In this document: positions 45,950 to 54,090 of the stretch, piece by piece
How the letters are laid out: every line of letters begins with the position of its first letter
Position numbering within the stretch: position 1 is the first letter of the stretch
Assembly (NCBI RefSeq): GCF_033546935.1
Contig: NZ_CP137854.1
Coordinates: forward strand, 4,898,001 to 4,962,000
Origin: Xylophilus sp. GOD-11R
Lineage (GTDB): Bacteria > Pseudomonadota > Gammaproteobacteria > Burkholderiales > Burkholderiaceae_C
DNA: 64,000 nucleotides
Reading direction: 5' to 3'
The notes under the pieces: generated by a model
The model's input: the letters and a program-made list of their open reading frames with translations, nothing else
Database searches by the model: none
Told to the model about the DNA's origin: nothing
Program-made: the position numbers and the translations under genes

Positions 45950-47065
45950 TCAGCGCTGGCCGGTGCGTGATCCCTTGAACAGGCTCTTGAACTGCGAGGG
46001 CTGCGAGCGCCAGTACTGCGGCGGCGCGTCCACCTGCGCACCCAGCGCGGCGGCCGCGTGCCAGGGCCAGCGCGGGTCGTAGAGCACGGCTCGCGCGATG
46101 CCCACGGCATCGGCCTCGCCGCCGGCCACGATGGCTTCGGCCTGCTGCGGCTCGGTGATCAGGCCGACGGCGATCGTCGGCAGACCGGTTTCCTGCTTCA
46201 CCCGCTGCGCCAGCGGCACCTGGTAGCCGGGGCCGATCGCGATCTTCTGCTGCGGCGACACCCCGCCGCTCGACACATGGATCGCATCGCAGCCACGCGC
46301 CTTGAGCGCCTGGCCCAAGGCGATGGTGCTCTCCACGTCCCAGCCGCCGTCGACCCAGTCGCTGGCCGACACCCGGATCCACACCGGCCGCTCGGCCGGG
46401 AAGGCGGCGCGCACCGCGTCGAACACCTCCAGCGGAAAACGCATGCGGTTCTCCAGGCTGCCGCCGTATTCGTCGGTGCGCCGGTTGGCCAGCGGCGACA
46501 GGAACTGGTGCAGCAGGTAGCCGTGGGCACCGTGGATCTCCAGGCCGTCGATGCCCAGCCGGGCGCAGCGCTCGGCGGCCTGCACGAAGCCTTGCTTCAC
46601 CCGGGCGAGGCCGGCGGCGTCGAGCGCCAGCGGCGGCTCTTCGGTGGCGCCGTGCGGCACGGCCGAGGGTGCGACCGCTTCCCAATGGCCGGGCTGGCCC
46701 GACGCGATCTGGTCGCCGCCCTGCCAGGGCGCGCGGCTCGACGCCTTGCGCCCGGCGTGGCCGAGCTGCACCGCCACCTTGATCGGCGAATAGGCGCGTA
46801 CCGCCTTCAGCACACGCGCCAGGGCGGCTTCGTTGTCGTCCGAATACAGGCCCAGGTCGTCAGGCGTGATGCGGCCTTCGGGCACGACCGCGGTAGCCTC
46901 CAGGATCAGCAGGCCCGCACCCGACAGGGCCAGGTGGCCGAGGTGGATCGTGTGCCAGTCGGTCGCGTTGCCGTCCACCGCCGAGTACTGGCACATGGGG
47001 GCGATGACGACGCGGTTGTCCAGCGGCAGCTGGCCGATCTGCCAGGGGGAGAAAAGCTGACTCAA
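45950..47065 (-). CDS. NADH:flavin oxidoreductase / old yellow enzyme (NamA type)
   Basis: A 371-residue FMN-dependent ene-reductase of the YqjM/NamA/XenA class. Markers are NRVVIAPMCQYSAVDG at the N-terminus, VQLGHAGRKAS, GIDGLEIHGAHGYLLHQFLSP (held in two blocks around 170-190) and GGSLENRMRFPLEV. The start is a TTG at 47065 (LSQLFSPW), which overlaps the stop of the upstream EamA gene as TTGA; no in-frame ATG gives the conserved N-terminus. Substrates of such enzymes include enones and nitro compounds; the native one is unknown. Confidence 0.9.
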   Translation of the reverse strand: MSQLFSPWQIGQLPLDNRVVIAPMCQYSAVDGNATDWHTIHLGHLALSGAGLLILEATAVVPEGRITPDDLGLYSDDNEAALARVLKAVRAYSPIKVAVQLGHAGRKASSRAPWQGGDQIASGQPGHWEAVAPSAVPHGATEEPPLALDAAGLARVKQGFVQAAERCARLGIDGLEIHGAHGYLLHQFLSPLANRRTDEYGGSLENRMRFPLEVFDAVRAAFPAERPVWIRVSASDWVDGGWDVESTIALGQALKARGCDAIHVSSGGVSPQQKIAIGPGYQVPLAQRVKQETGLPTIAVGLITEPQQAEAIVAGGEADAVGIARAVLYDPRWPWHAAAALGAQVDAPPQYWRSQPSQFKSLFKGSRTGQR

Positions 47066-48009
47066 GGTGCGGCTCCGGGGTGGATTGCAATGGCGGGCAC
47101 GGCCGGCGGCGCACGCCGGCTCGCGGTGTGGATCAACAAGGCAGCCACCACCATCGCGGTGCCTGCCAGTTCGTGCGACAGCGGCGGCTTGCCGAGTGCG
47201 GCGGCCATGAGCAGAGCCGACACCGGCACGAAGTTCATGAACGCCGTGCCGGTGACCGCCCCCAATGCCGCGACACCGTAGTTGAAAGCCAGCACCGCGA
47301 AGCCCGAGGCCATGACCGAGATGTAGAGCAGCGCATGCCAGTGGTGCTGCAGCTGCGCCACCGACGGCGGGGTGGCGATGCCCATCGCCGTGGCGACCAG
47401 CGCCGCGACCACCAGCAGCGGCCAGGCCGCCACCATGCTGAGCGCGCTGTACTCCAGCACGTCGAGCTGCGGAAAGCGCGCCGGCCCCCGTGTGTACCAG
47501 ACCCAGCCGAGCGAGCCCGCCAGCGCGATGCCGTCGCCCAGGCCGGTGTGCGCATCGCTGGCCGCGCCGTGGGTGGCGACGCCCGACACGATCACCACGC
47601 CGACCAGCGCCAGCACGGCCGAGCCCGCGGTGATCCAGCCCGGGCGAACGCCGTCGAGCGCCCAGCGCACCAGCTGCGAGGTGATGGGAATCGTGGCCAC
47701 GATGACCGCGCTGTGCGAGGGCTCCGACAGGCTGAGCCCGACCAGCAGCAGGATGCCGAAGACGCCGAACCCCATCACGCCGCGCACGGCCAACGGCAAG
47801 GCGGCGCCCCGCAGTCGCTTCCACGGACCGGCGCCACGCGGCACCAGCAAGACGGTGAACATCAGCGCCGCGACGGTGTAGCGCACGACGGTGAGCCAGA
47901 AGGCGTCGACCTGTGGCAGCACGTCCTTGCCCACCATGAACATCGATCCCCAACTGGCGGTGGCCATCAACAAGGCGACGATACCGGGCAGGCGGGAAGC
48001 GGGTGTCAT
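47062..48009 (-). CDS. EamA/DMT-family transporter
   Basis: A 315-residue drug/metabolite transporter with ten predicted membrane helices in two EamA halves. The first opens with IVALLMATASWGSMFMVGK and the second with GWVWYTRGPARFPQLDVLEYSA. Such proteins export amino acids, nucleosides or small toxic compounds. It lies upstream of and is translationally coupled to the ene-reductase gene, so the two may deal with the same compound. Confidence 0.88.
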   Translation of the reverse strand: MTPASRLPGIVALLMATASWGSMFMVGKDVLPQVDAFWLTVVRYTVAALMFTVLLVPRGAGPWKRLRGAALPLAVRGVMGFGVFGILLLVGLSLSEPSHSAVIVATIPITSQLVRWALDGVRPGWITAGSAVLALVGVVIVSGVATHGAASDAHTGLGDGIALAGSLGWVWYTRGPARFPQLDVLEYSALSMVAAWPLLVVAALVATAMGIATPPSVAQLQHHWHALLYISVMASGFAVLAFNYGVAALGAVTGTAFMNFVPVSALLMAAALGKPPLSHELAGTAMVVAALLIHTASRRAPPAVPAIAIHPGAAP

Positions 48010-48238
48010 GCAGGGGCAGGTGAGAAACAGTCACAAATTATGGAGGTTTGCGGGAAAACCCGTGCGCCGAACCGACACTTGCCCCCCATCGTTCCATACC
48101 CGATGCGAACCTGGGGTTTACCCAGGGTTGTCACAGAAGGCAGCTCCAATTCACCCAGCTTCCTGACCGGACGCTGACCGGAGACGACCGCTGCCTATCG
48201 GCGAGTCAACCGGTGCCTTGCAATTCACAAAGCCTCAA

Positions 48239-49303
48239 ATGAAAAAGACTCTCGTCGCCATCGCCGCCCTCGCCGCTTCTGCGGGCGCTTTCGCCCAGTC
48301 CAACGTCACCCTGTTCGGTGTGATCGACGCATCCGTCGCCCGCGTTTCCACCGGCGGCAACCATGTCGCCGGCCTGGCCACCGGCGACCAGACCAGCAAC
48401 CGCCTGGGCTTTCGTGGCACCGAAGACCTCGGTGGCGGCCTGCGTGCCGGCTTCTGGCTGGAAGGCGGCTTCAACGTCGACGCCGGCTCCGGGTCGACCA
48501 ACGGTGCCTTCGGCTTCGAGCGCCGCGCCACCGTCAGCCTGGAAAGCAAATCCGCCGGCGAACTGCGTATCGGCCGTGACAAGCTTCCGAGCTATCTGAA
48601 CATCGAAACCTTCGACCCCTTCGCCGACATCGGCATCGGCGGCCTGGGCGCTTCCAACCTGATCAGCAGCTCGGCTGCCGGCACCCCAGGCGGCAGCGCT
48701 CCCAAGCGCGCCAGCAACTCCGTGCAGTACATCCTGCCCTCCACGCTGGGCGGCTTCTACGGCCAGGCGATGTACGCGTTCGGCGAAACCAACTCGTCGC
48801 AAGCCAACGACAAGCAAGGCAACGCCTACAACCTGCGTGGCGGCTACAAGGCTGGCGCGATCAACTTCGGCCTGGGCTACGGCGAAGTCCGTGGCGGCGC
48901 CCTGACCCTGCCGGGCGGCGTCGACTACAAGACCACCACCGTGGGCGCGTCATACGACTTCGGCTTCGTGAAGCCGATGGTCCAGTTCGTCGGCGAAAAG
49001 GGTGGCGGCCAGAAACGTGAAGTGTTCGAAATCGCGGCCACTGCCCCGATCGGCGCCGGCGAGCTGCGCGCTGCCTTCAGCACCTACCGCAACAAGACCA
49101 CCGACAACGCCGACGCCGACAAGTTCGCCATCGGCTACGGCTACAACCTGTCCAAACGGACCCAGGTCTACGGCACCGTCGCCCGCGTCAACAACGACGG
49201 CCTGGCCACGCGCGGCCTGGCGGTCTCGGGCCTGACCCAGCCGACCATCGCGGCCGGCCGCAACGTCACCGGCTACGAGATCGGCGTGCGCCACAGCTTC
49301 TGA
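48239..49303 (+). CDS. Gram-negative porin
   Basis: A 354-residue outer-membrane porin of the Burkholderiales OmpC/porin_4 type. The signal peptide MKKTLVAIAALAASAGAFAQ is cleaved before SNVTLFGVIDASVARV, the family's conserved first strand. RLGFRGTEDLGGGLRAGFWLE follows (about 46-66), and the protein ends with RHSF, the C-terminal Phe needed for insertion by the Bam complex. A small dyad, CTGGG-GTTTA-CCCAG (48111-48125), lies upstream and a terminator follows. It is a general diffusion pore; the high C-ending codon bias suggests strong expression. Confidence 0.95.
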   Translation: MKKTLVAIAALAASAGAFAQSNVTLFGVIDASVARVSTGGNHVAGLATGDQTSNRLGFRGTEDLGGGLRAGFWLEGGFNVDAGSGSTNGAFGFERRATVSLESKSAGELRIGRDKLPSYLNIETFDPFADIGIGGLGASNLISSSAAGTPGGSAPKRASNSVQYILPSTLGGFYGQAMYAFGETNSSQANDKQGNAYNLRGGYKAGAINFGLGYGEVRGGALTLPGGVDYKTTTVGASYDFGFVKPMVQFVGEKGGGQKREVFEIAATAPIGAGELRAAFSTYRNKTTDNADADKFAIGYGYNLSKRTQVYGTVARVNNDGLATRGLAVSGLTQPTIAAGRNVTGYEIGVRHSF

Positions 49304-49340
49304 GCGCCCACCGGACTGTCTGATTTTTCATTGCGAGTTG

Positions 49341-49372
49341 GGGCTGGAGCCTGGCGGCTTCAGCCCTTTTTT
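49341..49372 (+). terminator. Rho-independent terminator of the porin gene
   Basis: An 11-base stem, GGGCTGGAGCC with GGCTTCAGCCC (one G-T wobble), a 4-base loop and six T directly after, 38 bases past the porin stop. Confidence 0.9.
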
Positions 49373-49402
49373 ATGGGCGCCCGAATGCCGGCCGGCGCAG
49401 CC

Positions 49403-50581
49403 TCAGGGAAGCGCCCAGCGCTCCTGCCCGCGCGGCAGTTGCAGCACCCGCTCGGGCATTTCCCACACGATGAGTTTGGGCGGCGTCTGGCGGAAGGCGT
49501 CGCTGGCGAAGTAGGCCGAAGGCGAGCCCCAGAAATTGCCGCCGTCCTTGGCGAAGTTGCCGACCGGCGTCTGCAGCGCGGCGGCCAGGAACTCGGCGAA
49601 GTGCGAAGTGCGCGAGAAGGATGTGCCGATCAGGGCGACCTGCGGCAGATCGGCATCGCCGAAAAGCTCGGCTTCGGCCGAGGCAGCCGATGAAGCCGCC
49701 GCGACAGCCGCGTCGGGCTTGCGCAGCGTGAAGCTGCTGTCCGACGCTTCCTCGGGCACCGGCTGCAGCGACAGCGGCAGACCATCGAGCCCGGCCAGCC
49801 GCACCAGATCGCCCGGCCGGCGCGCCGGCATGCCGCGAACCACGTCCCAGTTCTGCTGAGGCGACAACTCCAGGCCCAGGCTGCGGGCCACGTCGGCCAC
49901 CGCGCGCGCGGCGGCGTCGGCGGCGTTCTCGGTCCAGTGGGTGTCGGTGCGCAGGAACGGGTCTTCGCCACGGTCCTGCAGGGTCTTCAGGGCCGGCGTG
50001 GTGTCGACCACCGGCACGCCGGCGGCGGCCAGGCGGCTGACGAAGCCGCGCAGCCGGCCTTCCAGCGCGAGCGAGCGGTCGAGCTCGCACAGGCGCTGCG
50101 TCTCGATGCGGCTCTTGTCCGGCACCACGGCCACCATCAGGCGGATGCCGCGCTGGCGCAGCGCGGCCTGGATCTCGACGACGGCACGCGCGCGGTCGCG
50201 CAGGTAGCGGTCGCCATCGACCTGCGGCGCCAATTCCTCGGCCAGGAACAGCCAGCCCGGGCAGCCTTCGCGCACCTGCGGCCCGAGGTCGCTGATGGCC
50301 AGCCAGCTCAGCTCGCGCTCGCGTTCGGCCGCCACCCGCGCGAAAGGCGCGTTGGCCAGGGCCTGCGCCATGTCGCGCATGCTCGCGCCGTCCAGAAAGG
50401 CGGCGCGGGTGAGCGCGTGCGGCAGCAGGTCGAGCCGCTGCGTGACGACGGCGGTGACGGTGGTGGCGAGCCCGCCGGCCAGGAAGGCCAGCAGCGCCGC
50501 GCCCGACCAGCGTGCTGCCAGGCTGCGGGCCTTGGGCGGCTCGATCGGTGGCGCGGCGTTGGCGGCGGACGGTGCGGTCAT
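49403..50581 (-). CDS. wssI: AlgX/AlgJ-like polysaccharide O-acetyltransferase (WssI type)
   Basis: A 392-residue periplasmic SGNH-fold acetyltransferase anchored by one N-terminal membrane helix (about 27-48). The catalytic Asp-His pair is in RTDTHWTEN (Asp213, His215) and the Ser in LIGTSFSRTS (Ser321), as in AlgX/AlgJ. It would accept acetyl groups passed by the MBOAT protein encoded just upstream (16 bases away) and put them on the exported glucan. It is the last gene of the cellulose operon, matching wssI of the Pseudomonas wss cluster. Confidence 0.87.
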   Translation of the reverse strand: MTAPSAANAAPPIEPPKARSLAARWSGAALLAFLAGGLATTVTAVVTQRLDLLPHALTRAAFLDGASMRDMAQALANAPFARVAAERERELSWLAISDLGPQVREGCPGWLFLAEELAPQVDGDRYLRDRARAVVEIQAALRQRGIRLMVAVVPDKSRIETQRLCELDRSLALEGRLRGFVSRLAAAGVPVVDTTPALKTLQDRGEDPFLRTDTHWTENAADAAARAVADVARSLGLELSPQQNWDVVRGMPARRPGDLVRLAGLDGLPLSLQPVPEEASDSSFTLRKPDAAVAAASSAASAEAELFGDADLPQVALIGTSFSRTSHFAEFLAAALQTPVGNFAKDGGNFWGSPSAYFASDAFRQTPPKLIVWEMPERVLQLPRGQERWALP

Positions 50582-50597
50582 GGGCGGCTTCCTCGTC

Positions 50598-52004
50598 TCA
50601 GAACTGGAAGTACAGGAAGGGCACCGCGCCCCGGCTGGCGATCAGCGCGAAGGACAACAGGAAAGCCGGCACCGGCCACAGGGCGCCGATGGCCGACAGG
50701 CGCGGTCCGGCCCGCGCGGCGATCTGCGGCGCCACCGCCGGCCAGACCACGCAGACGATGCCCAGCGCGAAGGCCAGCAGGTGCGCGCGCCGCAGGCCGG
50801 CGTCGAGCGCGTCGCCCACCTCGAAGCCGCCGTGCAGGCCGAACTGGCCGGCCAGCATGCGCAGGGCGCTGTCGAAATCGTGGGCGCGGAACAGCGTCCA
50901 GGCCAGCATCACGAACAGCAGCGTGGCGATGCGCGCCAGCGGCATCGCCAGGGTGCGGCCGCTGGCGCTGTAGGCCCGGGCACAGCACAGCGCCACGCCG
51001 TGGGCGATGCCCCAGAGCAGGTAGTTCCAGCTGTCGCCGCCGTGCCAGAGGCCTGCGATGGCCATGGTGAGCAGCAGGTTGACGTAGGTGCGCACGCTGC
51101 CCCGGCGGTTGCCGCCCAGCGGGATGTAGAGGTAGTCGCGAATCCAGCTCGACAGCGACAGGTGCCAGCGCCGCCAGAAGTCCTGGATGCTGCGCGCCAG
51201 GTAAGGATGGTTGAAGTTCTCGGGAAAGTGAAAGCCCAGCATCAGCGCGATGCCGATCGCCATGGCGCTGTAGCCGGCGAAGTCGAAGAACAGCTGCAGG
51301 GTGTAGGCCGCGCAGCCGATCCAGGCGTCGGCGAAGCCCGGCCGGGCCTGGGAGAAAGCCAGGTCGACGATGGGTGCCAGCGTGTCGGCGATCAGCACCT
51401 TCATGCTCATGCCCACCATGAAGCGCCGCGCGCCGGCGCCGAAGCCGTCCCAGCCGAAGCTGCGGTTGCCGATCTCCTTCTTCACCCAGTCGTAGCGGAT
51501 GATCGGCCCGGCGATCAGCTGGCCGAACATGGCCTTGTAGGCGGCGAAGGCGACGAAGCTGCGTTGCGCGGTGACCGTGCCCCGGAACACGTCGACCAGA
51601 TAGGAGATGGCCTGCAGCACGATGAACGACAGCCCGATCGGCAACGCGACCTTCTGCCAGGCGATCGGCATCGCGCCGGCATGGCCGAGCGCGGTGTTGA
51701 TCGTCTCGACCACGATGTTGGCGTACTTGAACCAGCCCAGCAGACCGGCCATGACGACGATCAGCACCGTGAGCTGAATGCGCCGCATTTGGGGCGCGGT
51801 GGTGGCGGCGATGGTCAGGCCGCCGCCCCAGGTAAGCGCGGTCAGGCCGACCAGCATCAGCAGGTAGGGCGGGCTCCACCAGCCGTAGAAGATCCAGCTG
51901 CCGGCCAGCAGGGTGCCGTTGCGCAGCGCTTTCGGCGTGATCGCGTAGGCGATCAGGAAAAGCGGGAAGAACAGCAGCAGGAACTCGAGCGAGGCAAAAA
52001 CCAT
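50598..52004 (-). CDS. wssH: Membrane-bound O-acyltransferase (AlgI/WssH type)
   Basis: A 468-residue MBOAT protein with around ten membrane segments. The signature RRWHLSLSSWIRDYLYIPLGG and the catalytic His321 in GLWHGGDSWNYLLWG are present. AlgI-type proteins carry acetyl groups across the inner membrane for polymer acetylation. It is the translocation step for the WssI-like transferase that follows. A 183-base gap and an unknown AT-rich gene separate it from the AlgF-like gene, where the canonical order would have them adjacent. Confidence 0.92.
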   Translation of the reverse strand: MVFASLEFLLLFFPLFLIAYAITPKALRNGTLLAGSWIFYGWWSPPYLLMLVGLTALTWGGGLTIAATTAPQMRRIQLTVLIVVMAGLLGWFKYANIVVETINTALGHAGAMPIAWQKVALPIGLSFIVLQAISYLVDVFRGTVTAQRSFVAFAAYKAMFGQLIAGPIIRYDWVKKEIGNRSFGWDGFGAGARRFMVGMSMKVLIADTLAPIVDLAFSQARPGFADAWIGCAAYTLQLFFDFAGYSAMAIGIALMLGFHFPENFNHPYLARSIQDFWRRWHLSLSSWIRDYLYIPLGGNRRGSVRTYVNLLLTMAIAGLWHGGDSWNYLLWGIAHGVALCCARAYSASGRTLAMPLARIATLLFVMLAWTLFRAHDFDSALRMLAGQFGLHGGFEVGDALDAGLRRAHLLAFALGIVCVVWPAVAPQIAARAGPRLSAIGALWPVPAFLLSFALIASRGAVPFLYFQF

Positions 52005-52187
52005 GGGTGCGACTGAGCAGCTTCGGCGTGCCGTGGCGTGGCAGAAATTTGGCGCAGCTCCATCAGAGGCTGGCCACTCCTGAGAAGCTCGACAATAGTA
52101 TCAGTCTGTGACGTCCGAAACGCTTTACCCGTACGCCCTGCGAGGCGCCTGCGCGTGCTTCCGTGTGAGGCTTCCCCTTATTTTTCG

Positions 52188-52634
52188 TCAGAGCTGCATG
52201 AGTATCATGCTGAAGGTCTTGCCCGGATGTGAGTATGGGAAAGGCTCGAAGGTCTGAATGCTGGATTGATTCAGCGTGAGGCGCACTTCACGTTTGGGAT
52301 AATCATCAGTCAGCGATTCATAAGGCTCGCAGCTATAGGCGGAGCTATAGGCGGGTCCAATCTTGACGTTGCCTGTAAAAACGATCTCGTCAACATCGTT
52401 CTTGTCGATCAGAAGCAAACCCTTCTTGGTTAACTTCGGATCGGTGTCCGCCTCCACTCCCGCCGGCCCCTCTCTGTTAAGGAGCAACATAATGCCTGAA
52501 TATTGCTCGGGATTATAATGGTTGATTCGCAAGAGATGGGGATAGGTAATTAACTGAAACATGTCGAATGTAAGAAACCCCGAAGTTATCGCCGAAAAGT
52601 CGCGGTGATTCAGAATCTTGAGATAGGTGGACAT
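52188..52634 (-). CDS. Unknown AT-rich gene inserted in the acetylation cluster
   Basis: A 148-residue protein that I do not recognise. It begins MSTYLKILNHRDFSAITSGF, has no signal peptide or membrane segment and is mixed alpha/beta in character; Tyr/Pro-rich patches (AYSSAYSCEPYESL, EPFPYSHPGK) lie in the second half. Its codon use is AT-rich, quite unlike the genes on both sides, and it is flanked by AT-richer non-coding DNA. It has the operon's orientation but splits the wssG-like and wssH-like genes. A horizontally acquired insertion is the simplest view. Confidence 0.6.
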   Translation of the reverse strand: MSTYLKILNHRDFSAITSGFLTFDMFQLITYPHLLRINHYNPEQYSGIMLLLNREGPAGVEADTDPKLTKKGLLLIDKNDVDEIVFTGNVKIGPAYSSAYSCEPYESLTDDYPKREVRLTLNQSSIQTFEPFPYSHPGKTFSMILMQL

Positions 52635-52756
52635 AAGGGCTCACTCCGCATCAAATGGTTGGAGAAGCAGTATGTCGAATAGGCAAGGCTATTTTTGTTC
52701 GCCCCCCCCCGGTCCGGTTGGACTAGTCGCCCCGGCCGATTATGCAAACCCCGCCT
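52635..52756. other. Gap with a nine-C homopolymer
   Basis: The 122 bases upstream of the AT-rich unknown gene hold an uninterrupted run of nine C at 52702-52710, followed by GGTCCGG. The run lies about 68 bases before the gene's ATG, outside any coding frame. Such tracts are prone to slippage and could shift promoter spacing. This gap also marks the right-hand border of the AT-rich insert. Confidence 0.6.
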
Positions 52757-53419
52757 TCAACGGGCGATGGCGTCGGCGGCGAAGATGAGCTTGGATGCAC
52801 CAGCGCCAGCAGGCACCAGCAGCAGGCTGTAGCGTTGGCCGGCCTGCAGCGTGCCGAGGTCGACGGAGGCGCCGCGCGGCTGGCCGTCGCAGGTGGGTTG
52901 CACCGACAGCGCCACCGGGTTGACCATGCGGCGCTGTACCGTCTTCTCGGCCACGCCGCTGAAGATGCCGACGCCCTTGCCTGCGGTTTGCAGCCCGGCG
53001 GCCTTGCAGCCGGCGTCGTAGTTGTAGAAGGCGATCGCCGACTTGAGCGCGTTGAAGTCGTCCGGCGATTCGGCGATGACCGCGGTGCGCAGGCCCTTGC
53101 CGTCGGCGGTGGGCAGCGCGACCACGGTAGCGAAGGCGCCGGGCGCGGTCTTGACGCTGACCGGGGCCTTCTGGCCGCCGCCCTCGAAGGCGCCACCGAT
53201 GTTGGTGTCGGGCTTGACCGACAGGTATTCGGACACCGGCTTGTCGGCCGGCAATGGCAACCGGGCCTGGCCGGAGACCACTTCGAGCCGCTGTGGCGCG
53301 GCATTGACGAAACGCACGAAGGCCGAGTCCTGCGACGGTCCGGTGTCGTAGAGCTTGGGCGCGGCCTGGGCCGTGGCGCAGGCCGCGGCGGCCAGCGCGA
53401 GCAAAGCGAAACGCTTCAT
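52757..53419 (-). CDS. wssG: AlgF-like periplasmic acetylation protein (WssG type)
   Basis: A 220-residue secreted protein (signal peptide to about residue 21, ACATAQA). The mature start KLYDTGPSQDSAFVRFVNA matches the AlgF pattern LY...P..SAFVR..NA, and two beta-domains follow (VSVKTAPGAFATVVAL, ALSVQPTCDGQPRG). AlgF helps pass acetyl groups between AlgI/J-type proteins during alginate acetylation; here the target would be cellulose. The ATG overlaps the stop of the SGNH gene (ATGA). Confidence 0.8.
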   Translation of the reverse strand: MKRFALLALAAAACATAQAAPKLYDTGPSQDSAFVRFVNAAPQRLEVVSGQARLPLPADKPVSEYLSVKPDTNIGGAFEGGGQKAPVSVKTAPGAFATVVALPTADGKGLRTAVIAESPDDFNALKSAIAFYNYDAGCKAAGLQTAGKGVGIFSGVAEKTVQRRMVNPVALSVQPTCDGQPRGASVDLGTLQAGQRYSLLLVPAGAGASKLIFAADAIAR

Positions 53420-54069
53420 TTCTTCTTGGCCACGGCGGGCGATTCGGCGATGGCGTTGGCGATGGCCGAGCCCCACTGCTTGTAGCCGGTGTTGGTGAAA
53501 TGCTGGCCGTCGATGGTGCGCCACTGGCCGGGCTTGGAGAAGGCCAGCGAATCCACATAGCTGCACGGCGCCACGTTGGAGGCGAGGAACTCGGAGGCCG
53601 TCTTCACCTTGTCGAAGGTCTTGCCGTACTGGCCGCCTTCGCTGCCCCAGGCCGGGCCGACCCAGACGCAGGCGGTGCCGGTGGAGGAGATGTCCTTGGT
53701 CAGCGCCGAGACCTGGCTGTAGGCCCAGGCCTTGGGATAGGTGGACTGCTTGTAGCCGCCCATGGTGTCGCCCATGACGACGACGACCAGGTCGGGCTTG
53801 TCGGTGGCGATGAGCTGCTTGACCGGCTTGGTGGCGGCAGCCGAGCCGACGAAGGTGATGGGGCCGTTGCCCGTGCGTTCGGCACCGCCGCAGTCGCTCT
53901 GCTTGGTGGTGGTCCAGTCGCCGGCGACCGAGCCGCAGACGCCGATGGTGTGCACCTTGGCGCCGGCCTGCACCAGCGGGTCCTGCAGGGTGTCGATGAG
54001 GTAGCCGCCATTGGCGAGGTGGCTGTCTCCGATGATGAGGATGGTGAGTCCGGCCAGGGTGGCGAGCAT
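53416..54069 (-). CDS. SGNH-hydrolase-type protein in the WssF position
   Basis: A 217-residue protein with an N-terminal hydrophobic segment that runs into the catalytic block I, ILIIGDSHLANGGYLID (Ser16). VVVMGDTMGG is block III-like and DGQHFTNTGYKQWG supplies the Asp-His pair. It lies between the BcsC-TPR gene (21-base gap) and the AlgF-like gene (4-base overlap), the place of wssF in the Pseudomonas wss operon, and has a similar length. The likely role is acyl transfer or removal on cellulose in the periplasm. The short N-terminus looks uncleaved, so it may be membrane-tethered. Confidence 0.75.
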   Translation of the reverse strand: MLATLAGLTILIIGDSHLANGGYLIDTLQDPLVQAGAKVHTIGVCGSVAGDWTTTKQSDCGGAERTGNGPITFVGSAAATKPVKQLIATDKPDLVVVVMGDTMGGYKQSTYPKAWAYSQVSALTKDISSTGTACVWVGPAWGSEGGQYGKTFDKVKTASEFLASNVAPCSYVDSLAFSKPGQWRTIDGQHFTNTGYKQWGSAIANAIAESPAVAKKK

Positions 54070-54090
54070 GGGATTCCTTTCAGTCGTTTT

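Noticed and set aside
52702..52710. Nine-C tract as a phase-variation switch
   Set aside because: It is outside a coding frame and not at a clear promoter spacer; kept only as a note.
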